The notes under the pieces: model-generated
The model's input: only the letters and a program-made list of their open reading frames with translations
Database searches by the model: none
Told to the model about the DNA's origin: nothing
Part shown: positions 1-5,996 of the stretch, piece by piece
How the letters are laid out: the number at the start of each line of letters is the position of its first letter
How positions within the stretch are numbered: position 1 is the first letter of the stretch
Made by a program: the position numbers and the translations under genes
Assembly (NCBI GenBank): GCA_002401185.1
Contig: NVSH01000013.1
Location: 1-7,346, forward strand
Direction: 5' to 3'
DNA: 7,346 bases
From: Gammaproteobacteria bacterium
GTDB taxonomy: Bacteria; Pseudomonadota; Gammaproteobacteria; SZUA-229

Positions 1-841
1 GACTCTTGTTACCGTGAATGGCGGCGGCTGTAATGCCATCTTTACCCAGTTGTTCGGTTAGTCGATTAGCACCATGTTTAGTACGGTTAAAAACCAAAAC
101 CTGTTGCCAGTTATTTGAACCAATCAGAAAAGATAATAATTCGCGTTTGCGTGCTTTATCTACAGGATGAATAACCTGAGTAACCGTATCTGTTGCCATA
201 TTTTGTCTGGCGACTTCGATCAATTGCGGTGATTTAAGCAGACCATTAGCTAGTTTTTTAATATCATCAGAAAATGTTGCGGAAAATAACAGGGTCTGTT
301 TTTGTTTCGGAACCAGCGCCAGCACTTTTTTGATGTCGTGGATGAAGCCCATATCAAGCATGCGGTCTGCTTCATCGAGTACCAGGATATCGATATTTGA
401 AAGATCGACAGAACGTTGATTTACGTGGTCGAGTAATCTGCCCGGTGTGGCGATTAAAACGTCAACGCCTTTGATCAATTTCATTTTCTGCGGATTAATG
501 CTGACACCACCAAAAACAACCGTTGATCGAAGGGGAAGATAGCGACCATAGTCGCGCACGCTTTCTGCAACTTGCGCTGCCAGTTCACGGGTAGGTGTTA
601 ACACGAGGGCGCGAAGAGGGCGGCGGCCTTTACGCGGTTTATCCGTTTCCATTAAACGTTGTAACATTGGCAGTGTGAAACCGGCTGTTTTACCGGTTCC
701 TGTCTGTGCGCCACCCAAAAGATCTCGGCCTTCTAGTATGACTGGGATTGCCTGTTTCTGTATTGGTGTGGGTACGCTGTAACCTTTTTCTGATACAGCA
801 CGGTTTAATTCAGCCGATAGGCCGAGGGCTTCAAATGACAT
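1..841 (-). CDS. rhlE: ATP-dependent RNA helicase RhlE (DEAD-box), N-terminal part, cut by window edge
   Basis: This gene encodes a cytosolic DEAD-box RNA helicase that unwinds short RNA duplexes using ATP; RhlE is linked to ribosome maturation and RNA turnover. The ATG at 839-841 opens a frame that runs uninterrupted to base 1, giving 280 codons against roughly 450 residues in E. coli RhlE. Visible motifs, in order: Q-motif GYSVPTPIQ (residues 20-28), Walker A AQTGTGKT (45-52), PTRELA (83-88), TPGR (132-135), DEAD (156-159) followed by [18 protein letters not shown] near 190, then the start of the second RecA-like domain ending at AAIHGNKS. Wording such as [11 protein letters not shown] and [14 protein letters not shown] is RhlE-specific rather than SrmB, CsdA or RhlB. 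The C-terminal helicase motifs and the usual basic tail lie outside the window. A weak purine-rich ribosome site (AAGAGA) sits about 9 bases upstream of the start. GC content is higher than in the neighbouring genes. Confidence 0.96.
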   Translation of the reverse strand, partial: MSFEALGLSAELNRAVSEKGYSVPTPIQKQAIPVILEGRDLLGGAQTGTGKTAGFTLPMLQRLMETDKPRKGRRPLRALVLTPTRELAAQVAESVRDYGRYLPLRSTVVFGGVSINPQKMKLIKGVDVLIATPGRLLDHVNQRSVDLSNIDILVLDEADRMLDMGFIHDIKKVLALVPKQKQTLLFSATFSDDIKKLANGLLKSPQLIEVARQNMATDTVTQVIHPVDKARKRELLSFLIGSNNWQQVLVFNRTKHGANRLTEQLGKDGITAAAIHGNKS

Positions 842-863
842 TGTGTAGTTATCTCTTAGAATT

Positions 864-922
864 TGTTTCCAGGAATCGGCCCGCCCAAAACAATTACGTA
901 TGGGTCGGTCCAGGCAGAAACA
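864..922 (-). promoter_or_regulatory. Structured 5' leader of rhlE (long stem-loop)
   Basis: The inner stem pairs 903-911 with 878-886 (GGACCGACC with GGGCGGGCC as RNA on the minus strand): seven GC pairs interrupted by two A-G mismatches around a loop of about 16 bases. An outer stem pairs 917-922 with 864-869 (TGTTTC with GAAACA). The structure ends about 22 bases before the rhlE start codon, so it sits just upstream of the ribosome-binding region. No U-tract follows on either strand, which argues against an intrinsic terminator. A role as a cold-responsive or helicase-sensitive leader is inference; the pairing itself is read directly. Confidence 0.5.
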
Positions 923-982
923 TGTTTACATATCGGCAGTATTATTCAGTGACTATTGTTTGAATGCTACTGCGTTTAAAAA

Positions 983-1002
983 GGTGCAGACCGATGTGCA
1001 CC
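983..1002 (-). promoter_or_regulatory. Inverted repeat GGTGCA-N8-TGCACC near the 5' end of the rhlE leader
   Basis: A perfect six-base inverted repeat (983-988 and 997-1002) separated by eight bases lies just downstream of the candidate rhlE -10 box. In RNA it would form a hairpin at or near the 5' end of the transcript, which often stabilises mRNA. As DNA it could also be an operator. Its only support is the symmetry and the position. Confidence 0.3.
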
Positions 1003-1016
1003 AAAAGTGAGCGCAC

Positions 1017-1045
1017 ATTATATAGTAATAATCACCTAATTAAAA
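1017..1045 (-). promoter_or_regulatory. Candidate promoter for rhlE
   Basis: On the minus strand a perfect TATAAT (-10) lies at 1017-1022. At 17-base spacing the -35 position (1040-1045) reads TTTTAA, a poor match. Transcription would begin near 1010, giving a leader of about 170 bases that contains both inverted repeats. The rest of the 842-1175 gap shows no gene. I also found no GC-rich hairpin with a T-run that would terminate the acyltransferase transcript coming from the right. Confidence 0.45.
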
Positions 1046-1175
1046 GAGGGGTGACGAATTAGTGCGATTATCTGAGTCTCTGGTTTATTTTACAGGCAAG
1101 CACTTTAACCTCGTAATATTTTAATTTCTAGATGGAAGAGATGCCTTAACCTTGAGTAAAATGATAAAACAACTA

Positions 1176-1931
1176 TCAATCTGCACCGTCTAAATATTTA
1201 TCTTGCCATTGTAGATAGGCAGAATGAGCATATTTTGCATAACTTTCTTTATCACTGAAGTTATCGGGTGATATAGCATCGTGAACGTAGTAATTTACCC
1301 GGTTATTATTGGTTTTGAATATCTGCCATAGTTTTAGCACTAACGATTCATCTGTCCATTCAAAAGTATCATGATCAAAATAGTGAAGGAAAACCGGCAC
1401 GATGGGTACACCTGTTTGTAGAGAAATATCGAATGCGCCTGTTTTGAACTCTGTATGAATGCGACTACCTTTACAGCCCCCTTCTGGAAAAATGACAATG
1501 TTTTTACCTGTCTTTACAGCATCGACCAATGACTGTAATGCAGCATGCCTTGAACGGGAACTACCTCGTTCAACGTATATCGTTCCTGCATAATCACTTA
1601 TTCGACCTAATACAATCCAGTCACGTACCTCAGCTTTCGCCAGCGGATAAACATCAAAAAGAGAAGGGATACCAAAATCTTCTAAAGCTGAAGGGTGGTT
1701 GGCAATCAATATGTAATGTTTCGGTAGCGGTTGTTGATTTTTGTGTATGAGTTTTAAATCAACATCCAGACCTCGAACAAACACTTTGCACCAAAAACGT
1801 GAAAGAAAATGGTAATAGCGGCCAGAAAACGCCCGGGGCAAGTGGGATAAAATATATAAAATAATGCTCATCAAAACCACAAACAGCCAGATAAGTGGCA
1901 ACAGAAATATATTTTTTATTGTTTTAAGCAT
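1176..1931 (-). CDS. PlsC-like lysophospholipid acyltransferase (1-acylglycerol-3-phosphate acyltransferase family), membrane anchored
   Basis: This 251-residue protein belongs to the LPLAT/PlsC family, which moves an acyl group from acyl-ACP or acyl-CoA to a lysolipid at the inner membrane. One hydrophobic segment spans residues about 8-30. The four family blocks follow: ANHPSALED (77-85, motif I), GTIYVERG (116-123, motif II), FPEGG (148-152, motif III) and VPIVPV (175-180, motif IV). Motif I departs from the usual HX4D: after His79 the fourth-spaced acidic position is Glu84, with Asp85 next to it. The gene lies 81 bases downstream of the RpfF-like gene on the same strand and may be co-transcribed with it, though a TATAAT in the gap suggests its own promoter. 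The start has no good Shine-Dalgarno sequence, but it directly precedes the membrane segment. Family assignment is firm. The substrate is not visible; an acyl product of the neighbouring operon is only inference. Confidence 0.9.
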   Translation of the reverse strand: MLKTIKNIFLLPLIWLFVVLMSIILYILSHLPRAFSGRYYHFLSRFWCKVFVRGLDVDLKLIHKNQQPLPKHYILIANHPSALEDFGIPSLFDVYPLAKAEVRDWIVLGRISDYAGTIYVERGSSRSRHAALQSLVDAVKTGKNIVIFPEGGCKGSRIHTEFKTGAFDISLQTGVPIVPVFLHYFDHDTFEWTDESLVLKLWQIFKTNNNRVNYYVHDAISPDNFSDKESYAKYAHSAYLQWQDKYLDGAD

Positions 1932-1964
1932 TTACATGACACTGCTTATTTTTTAACATTATCT

Positions 1965-1994
1965 ATTATAGTCAGTGGTTTAACTTTATAGAAA
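1965..1994 (-). promoter_or_regulatory. Candidate promoter for the acyltransferase gene
   Basis: A perfect TATAAT on the minus strand (1965-1970) lies about 34 bases upstream of the acyltransferase start. The best upstream hexamer is TTTCTA (1989-1994, 18-base spacing), which is weak. It would give a leader of about 27 bases and uncouple this gene from the crotonase gene upstream. Confidence 0.35.
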
Positions 1995-2012
1995 GGGTAA
2001 AGATACATTAAA

Positions 2013-3086
2013 TTAACTAGTGACTTCATCCGGCAATTTGTTCTGTCTACGACAATTCTTTTTTCTTCGGTTGTGTGTCACATTTTCACCCAGATGTGTC
2101 GTCAATGGAAAAGATGCATCTGTGACCTTTCGCCATTCTCCTCCTCTTGAGGTTAACGCCAATTCATTATTTTTGATGTTTTCACTACCTTTTGACAGTT
2201 TTTGTAAAAAAAGTAATCGCTCCATTTTAGCAAGGTCTTTTTTACTTAAGGTCATTGATGCATCTAGCCATATGTCAACTATATCGAACAAGTCTTGTTT
2301 GGTAATAGGATGTACGATCTGTCGAATTTTTTTCATCGAACGTATCGTGTTATGAGATTGATTATGACTTTTTAAATAATGCTCTGTTGCCTGTACACCT
2401 TCGCCATTTTCTGCAATAACATCAATAACACCCATATCATAGAGTTCTTCAGCGGTATAGGTTCTGCCGCTTAAAATAATGCGCTCAGCTAAAGACGTTC
2501 CGATTCGCCGAGCTAATAAATTATATGCACCCATACCAGGGAACATATTAAATAATATTTCAGGAAAACCTAACCGCGAATTTTTTTCTGCAATTATCAC
2601 ATCACAGGACAGCGCTGCTTCAAAACCAGCACCTAGCGCCTGGCCTTGTACCAGAGAAACCATCGTGATTGGTAGATCAAGATTATTGATGTTTCTATGT
2701 ATTAAGTCAGTGGCCTTGTATGCGTACTTTCGAAGCTCGTCTTCGTTTTTCTCGGAGATGAGCTTTTTTATTAAGTCGAGATCACCGCCTAGATTATAGA
2801 TACCTGGTATTTTTGAGGCCAGTATTAAATGGCGAAAGGGCCAGGTTGTATCAACGTGCTGATTTTTGTACGTGTCAGTGATTTGATGTTGCAACTGCAC
2901 CAATTCATCAATCAATTGGCCATTCATACAAGGACGAGGTGAAGGGTGCATCCAGCACCAGATGGTGCTGGTTTCAGAATCATACCTTGTTGTAAATTGC
3001 GTATAGCTTGTTATAGAATTATCTTTACTTTTATTTGTCTGACCAATGGCATGGAAATCGTCATTGCTATTCATTATAGGCACCAT
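2013..3086 (-). CDS. rpfF: RpfF-like crotonase (DSF-synthase-type enoyl-CoA hydratase/thioesterase family) with N- and C-terminal extensions
   Basis: This 357-residue protein has a crotonase fold closely resembling RpfF, the cytosolic enzyme that dehydrates 3-hydroxyacyl-ACP and hydrolyses the thioester to release cis-2-unsaturated fatty-acid signals. Key stretches are YNLGGDLDL (97-105), LVQGQALGAGFEAALSCD (145-162) and FPEILFNMFPGMGAY (174-188). Glu156 and Glu176 are 20 residues apart, as are the catalytic Glu141 and Glu161 of Xanthomonas RpfF. RpfF is about 290 residues. Here there are about 25 extra residues at the N-terminus and about 55 at the C-terminus, ending in a basic NRRKKNCRRQ segment (339-348). 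The ATG at 3086 is preferred because GGAG at 3099-3102 precedes it by 12 bases; the fifth codon (ATG, 3074) is the alternative. The gene is divergent from the ACP operon. A plain enoyl-CoA hydratase/isomerase remains possible, but the glutamate pair and surrounding wording favour RpfF. The symbol marks family resemblance, not proven orthology. Confidence 0.85.
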   Translation of the reverse strand: MVPIMNSNDDFHAIGQTNKSKDNSITSYTQFTTRYDSETSTIWCWMHPSPRPCMNGQLIDELVQLQHQITDTYKNQHVDTTWPFRHLILASKIPGIYNLGGDLDLIKKLISEKNEDELRKYAYKATDLIHRNINNLDLPITMVSLVQGQALGAGFEAALSCDVIIAEKNSRLGFPEILFNMFPGMGAYNLLARRIGTSLAERIILSGRTYTAEELYDMGVIDVIAENGEGVQATEHYLKSHNQSHNTIRSMKKIRQIVHPITKQDLFDIVDIWLDASMTLSKKDLAKMERLLFLQKLSKGSENIKNNELALTSRGGEWRKVTDASFPLTTHLGENVTHNRRKKNCRRQNKLPDEVTS

Positions 3087-3132
3087 GTTTTATAGGCTCT
3101 CCATGCCTTAAAAATTAAGTCTGTACTGCGGT

Positions 3133-3160
3133 ATCTTACAACTTTTATTTAAAACATCAA
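3133..3160 (-). promoter_or_regulatory. Candidate promoter for the RpfF-like gene
   Basis: On the minus strand TTGATG (3155-3160) and TAAGAT (3133-3138) are separated by 16 bases, each matching four of six consensus positions. Transcription would begin near 3126, about 40 bases upstream of the start codon and ahead of the GGAG ribosome site. One copy of a direct repeat (3163-3187) abuts the upstream side of the -35 box, where an activator could sit. Confidence 0.4.
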
Positions 3161-3162
3161 AT

Positions 3163-3187
3163 TTAAGTTATATTTTAACAATGTTCT
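3163..3187 (+). repeat. Direct repeat copy 1 in the divergent control region
   Basis: This copy reads TTAAGTTAT, five variable bases, then AACAATGTTCT. Copy 2 shares the first nine bases exactly and ten of the last eleven. It sits immediately upstream of the candidate -35 box of the RpfF-like gene. Confidence 0.45.
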
Positions 3188-3319
3188 AAATCTCTATGAA
3201 ATATAAGTAAAATCTATAGACGAAGTAAAAACAAAGTCGTATCATGAATCTGTTTAGTAATTAAATTTCATTTATTCATTGAGTTGTTTTTTGTAATGAT
3301 TTCTCAGAGTAAAAATAGC

Positions 3320-3343
3320 TTAAGTTATTACAAACAATGCTCT
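3320..3343 (+). repeat. Direct repeat copy 2 in the divergent control region
   Basis: This copy reads TTAAGTTAT, four variable bases, then AACAATGCTCT. It ends about 36 bases before the ACP start codon. The same orientation and the half-conserved layout with a variable centre suggest a protein-binding site more than a random AT-rich match. Confidence 0.45.
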
Positions 3344-3379
3344 CTTGAACCTACATAACCCCCCAAATACCTTAAAATT

Positions 3380-3619
3380 ATGATTACAAAAAAAGTAACT
3401 GAAATTATTATAAATATCGCTCGCTGCAAGGCTGAAGACGTTAAACCGGAAATCGAATTAAGCGCCCTTGGCTTGACATCATTAGACACCATAACGATGC
3501 TGTTTGAACTAGAAGAAGCTTTTGATATAGATATCCCAAATGAAGTCATTCCCTCTATTGTTACCGTAGGTGATATTCTGGACAACTTAAAAGGCATCAG
3601 CTATAACGAGTCGGCTTAG
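3380..3619 (+). CDS. Acyl carrier protein (specialised, phosphopantetheine-binding)
   Basis: This 79-residue acidic protein is an acyl carrier protein. The attachment motif is LGLTSLDT (residues 30-37), where Ser34 would carry the 4'-phosphopantetheine arm. It is followed by the helix FELEEAFDIDIP and the TVGDILD stretch typical of type II ACPs. The usual DSL is TSL here, and the N-terminal half differs from housekeeping AcpP, so this is a second, dedicated ACP comparable in role to NodF. The ATG is the only usable start, because an in-frame TAA lies at 3356-3358 and no other start codon falls between. No Shine-Dalgarno sequence precedes it. It is the first gene of a three-gene operon with the methyltransferase and ketosynthase. 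No phosphopantetheinyl transferase gene is in the window, so activation would rely on one elsewhere. Confidence 0.92.
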   Translation: MITKKVTEIIINIARCKAEDVKPEIELSALGLTSLDTITMLFELEEAFDIDIPNEVIPSIVTVGDILDNLKGISYNESA

Positions 3620-3695
3620 TTAACGACAATATATTAGATACGAATTATCTTAGGTCGACTAATCTACCTTTTGTATCAATATTGGGAACATTTGA
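3620..3695 (+). other. ACP-methyltransferase intercistronic spacer with small hairpin and ribosome site
   Basis: The 76-base spacer holds a five-pair stem (AGATA 3636-3640 with TATCT 3646-3650) and a ribosome site GGGAA at 3684-3688, seven bases before the methyltransferase ATG. A weak promoter-like pair (TTAACG 3620-3625, AATTAT 3643-3648, 17-base spacing) is also present. The hairpin is too weak to terminate transcription, so read-through into the next gene is expected. Confidence 0.3.
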
Positions 3696-4745
3696 ATGCG
3701 ACAAGAAAATATTAAAAAAGCGTTAACTGAAGCAAAAATATATGGGCCTGATAGTGAACGATATTTAAAACAAGAAAAAAGTCTTACTCGCTATCTTGAG
3801 AGAGAATATAAAACTTATCTTAATAACCCCATTACACTTGAATCAACTGGTGTTTCTACTGTTGAAGGTCCTATCATGGATCAAACGGAAGATTTGATGG
3901 ACGTTCATTATGATGAAACCATAGAGTTATTTATGGGGTTTTTAGATACTCGATATCGTGCTTATACCATGGCTTATTATGGTACAAATGGCGATGATAA
4001 AATTTCATTAGAAACTGCACAATACCAAAAATTTCGCTTGATAGCTGAACGCGCCCAAATACAAGGTAATGAAAAAATTCTTAATATTGGTTGTGGTTTT
4101 GGTTCACTTGAAACCTATCTGCTTCAGGAGTATCCGGGTATTGAGATTGTTGGAATCACGCCAAGTAAAGTCCAAATAACTTACTTAAAGGAAAAAATGC
4201 AGGATTCAACTCATCCATTAAGTAACCGGTTTACTCTAATCGAAGATGTTTTTGATGAAGCAATCGTTGATAAACTTGGACTCGCTCAATATGACTTAAT
4301 AATTTCTATCGGTGTTTTCGAACAACTGCTTAATATGAAGCTTATGTTAGAACTCATTTCAAAACTATTAAGAACAAATGGCCGTAGTTTTCATCATTTT
4401 ATTACATCTCAAGTTGTTACGCCTCAAGTTAAATTAAATGAAAAAACAGTCATTGGAAAGTATTTTCCTGGTGGTCGAATATGGCCACGTGATGAATTCA
4501 GTCGCCACACCGAACACCTGGACCTTGTTAACACCTGGTTTGTAAATGGTAAGAATTACTGGCAAACATTAGATGAATGGCACCATCGTTACTGGAAGAG
4601 TATTCCTAGTTTATATTGTGATGATTTTAATCTTGATGCGATAAGGCATTGGAATGAATACTTTTTACTCTGTAAAGCAATGTTTTCACCTTTGGATGGT
4701 ACCTTTTACGGTAACAGTCACTATCTCTTTTGTCTCAAACCCTAA
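3696..4745 (+). CDS. SAM-dependent methyltransferase, cyclopropane-fatty-acid synthase / coclaurine N-methyltransferase-like
   Basis: This 349-residue class I SAM-dependent methyltransferase belongs to the CFA synthase superfamily, whose members methylate or cyclopropanate unsaturated acyl chains; the coclaurine N-methyltransferase branch methylates amines. The early HYDETIELF block (71-79) matches the family's HYD motif. SAM motif I is ILNIGCGFG (128-136), then GITPSKVQ (153-160), ISIGVFEQ (203-210), KYFPGGRIWP (255-264) and NGKNYWQTLDEW (284-295). From memory of E. coli CFA synthase, the bicarbonate-site residues appear kept: Cys133, Glu209, His234, Ile236 and Tyr288. The normally conserved His after that Glu is Gln210. 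Length and the C-terminal SHYLF ending fit the coclaurine N-methyltransferase branch as well as CFA synthase. A GGGAA ribosome site lies seven bases upstream. Its position between an ACP and a ketosynthase favours an acyl substrate, but N-methylation cannot be excluded. Confidence 0.87.
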   Translation: MRQENIKKALTEAKIYGPDSERYLKQEKSLTRYLEREYKTYLNNPITLESTGVSTVEGPIMDQTEDLMDVHYDETIELFMGFLDTRYRAYTMAYYGTNGDDKISLETAQYQKFRLIAERAQIQGNEKILNIGCGFGSLETYLLQEYPGIEIVGITPSKVQITYLKEKMQDSTHPLSNRFTLIEDVFDEAIVDKLGLAQYDLIISIGVFEQLLNMKLMLELISKLLRTNGRSFHHFITSQVVTPQVKLNEKTVIGKYFPGGRIWPRDEFSRHTEHLDLVNTWFVNGKNYWQTLDEWHHRYWKSIPSLYCDDFNLDAIRHWNEYFLLCKAMFSPLDGTFYGNSHYLFCLKP

Positions 4746-4751
4746 TTTAAT

Positions 4752-5966
4752 ATGAAAAATCGGAAAGTTGTTGTTACTGGTTTGGGTGCAATTTCAGGCC
4801 TAGGTATGAATTTAGACCATTTTTGGAATGGACTGAAAACAGGACGTACTGCAATCAAGGCACTAAATTTACCTATTGAAAATATTAAAATGTCACTAGG
4901 TGCGACAGTGCCTGATTATGATGAGAAAGAAAATTTCACTGTCGATGAACTCAGTATTCTTGATAGGTATTCTCAGTTAGCGGTTATTGCAGCCAAAGAA
5001 GCGGTCTATGATGCTGGGTTGTCTGAAAATAAATGTATATTACGAGATGCAGCTGCAATTATCGGCAGTGGCTGTGGTGGTAAACATACAGATGAAGCGA
5101 CATACGACCAACTGTATAAACAACAACGAAAACGTGCGCACCCACTAACTATTCCTAAAGGTATGCCAAGTGCAGCTGCTAGCAGTGTTAGTACACACTT
5201 AGGTATCAAAGGCCCTGCATTTGTTCTTGCCAGCGCATGTGCCTCTGGTTCGCACGCTATCATTCAAGGAATGATGATGATTCAATCTGGCATAGTTGAT
5301 GTTGCCGTAGTTGGTGCTTCCGATGCACCGTTTACTTATGGTTTATTGAAATCATGGGACGCGCTAAGAGTAGTGTCAAACGATACTTGCCGCCCTTTTT
5401 GTGCTGATCGTAGTGGTCTTGTTCTCGGGGAAGGAGCGGGGATTCTGGTGTTAGAATCAGAATCTCATGCTAAGGAACGAGGTGCTAGAATCTATACTGA
5501 AATTGTGGGCTGTGGAATGACATCAGATGCCGGTCACATTACACGACCAGATGTATTAGGTGTGATGCGTGCGCTAGAAATCGCATTACATCATGCCAAC
5601 TTATCACCTAGCGATATTGATTACATAAACGCGCATGGTACTGCTACTATAATTAATGATGCTACTGAAACAGAAGCTATCAATCGTGTTTTCGGTAAAC
5701 ATGCAAATAAACTGGCCGTTACATCAACAAAATCCATGCATGGTCATGCCTTAGGAGCTTCGAGTGCTCTCGAGCTAATCGCAACGACATTGGCGCTACA
5801 TCACGGCATTATTCCACCAACCGTTAATTTTACTGTTGCTGATGAAGTATGTGACCTGGATTATGTACCAAACAAGGCACGCAAAAAAAATATTAATGTA
5901 GCCCTTTCAAATGCCTTTGCATTTGGTGGTCTCAATGCTGTTATTGCGATGAAAAAGTACAGTTAA
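4752..5966 (+). CDS. Beta-ketoacyl-ACP synthase, NodE/FabF type (KAS II-like)
   Basis: This 404-residue condensing enzyme would elongate an acyl chain with malonyl-ACP in the cytosol. The catalytic triad is intact: Cys163 in SACASGSHAI, His295 in NAHGT, and His332 in STKSMHGHALGA, with the conserved Lys327 in the same stretch. The C-terminal glycine-rich loop is NAFAFGG (387-393). Length and spacing are those of FabF, but stretches such as KSWDALRV (200-207), DTCRPFCADR (211-220) and VLGEGAG (224-230) recall rhizobial NodE rather than housekeeping FabF. The start lies six bases after the methyltransferase stop and has no Shine-Dalgarno sequence, so translation is probably coupled. With the first gene it forms a NodF/NodE-like ACP-ketosynthase pair. 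It is not a decarboxylase-type ketosynthase, because the active-site Cys is present. No ketoreductase or dehydratase is adjacent, so these steps must be borrowed from primary fatty-acid synthesis, unless the crotonase supplies dehydration. Confidence 0.93.
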   Translation: MKNRKVVVTGLGAISGLGMNLDHFWNGLKTGRTAIKALNLPIENIKMSLGATVPDYDEKENFTVDELSILDRYSQLAVIAAKEAVYDAGLSENKCILRDAAAIIGSGCGGKHTDEATYDQLYKQQRKRAHPLTIPKGMPSAAASSVSTHLGIKGPAFVLASACASGSHAIIQGMMMIQSGIVDVAVVGASDAPFTYGLLKSWDALRVVSNDTCRPFCADRSGLVLGEGAGILVLESESHAKERGARIYTEIVGCGMTSDAGHITRPDVLGVMRALEIALHHANLSPSDIDYINAHGTATIINDATETEAINRVFGKHANKLAVTSTKSMHGHALGASSALELIATTLALHHGIIPPTVNFTVADEVCDLDYVPNKARKKNINVALSNAFAFGGLNAVIAMKKYS

Positions 5967-5996
5967 ATATTGCTAACTTTAGGGATTAATTATTTG

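Larger units (their letters stand above)
3087..3379. promoter_or_regulatory. AT-rich divergent intergenic control region
   Basis: This 293-base gap separates two oppositely transcribed gene sets, so it must carry both promoters. It is strongly AT-rich with no coding frame of useful length on either strand. The minus-strand promoter is listed separately. On the plus strand I could not find a convincing sigma-70 promoter ahead of the ACP gene. A run of six C (3359-3364) lies shortly before the ACP start. A pair of direct repeats (3163-3187 and 3320-3343) is its most notable structure. Confidence 0.6.

Noticed and set aside
748..963. 71-codon plus-strand open frame over the rhlE start and leader
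   Set aside because: It overlaps the well-supported rhlE N-terminus and its structured leader, has no recognisable domain, and reads as an antisense shadow.
3091..3105. Four-codon upstream frame (ATG to TAA) just before the RpfF-like start
   Set aside because: Its own ribosome site would be only about one base away (AAGG), and the GGAG inside it serves the main start. It is too short to call a leader peptide.
3359..3364. Run of six C before the ACP start as a possible phase-variable tract
   Set aside because: Six bases is short for slipped-strand switching, and I could not assign the run to a promoter spacer.
3328..3597. 89-codon minus-strand frame opposite the ACP gene
   Set aside because: It is the antisense of a clear acyl carrier protein. 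Its apparent hydrophobic stretch is a by-product of the complementary codons.
2013..5966. HMG-CoA-synthase-type beta-branching cassette (ACP, ketosynthase, crotonase)
   Set aside because: The ketosynthase retains its active-site Cys, whereas such cassettes use a decarboxylating Ser variant. No HMG-CoA synthase homologue is present, and the crotonase resembles RpfF.
5967..5996. Bidirectional terminator in the 30-base convergent gap
   Set aside because: Only a trivial four-base pairing (CTAA/TTAG) is present, with no GC-rich stem or T-run.
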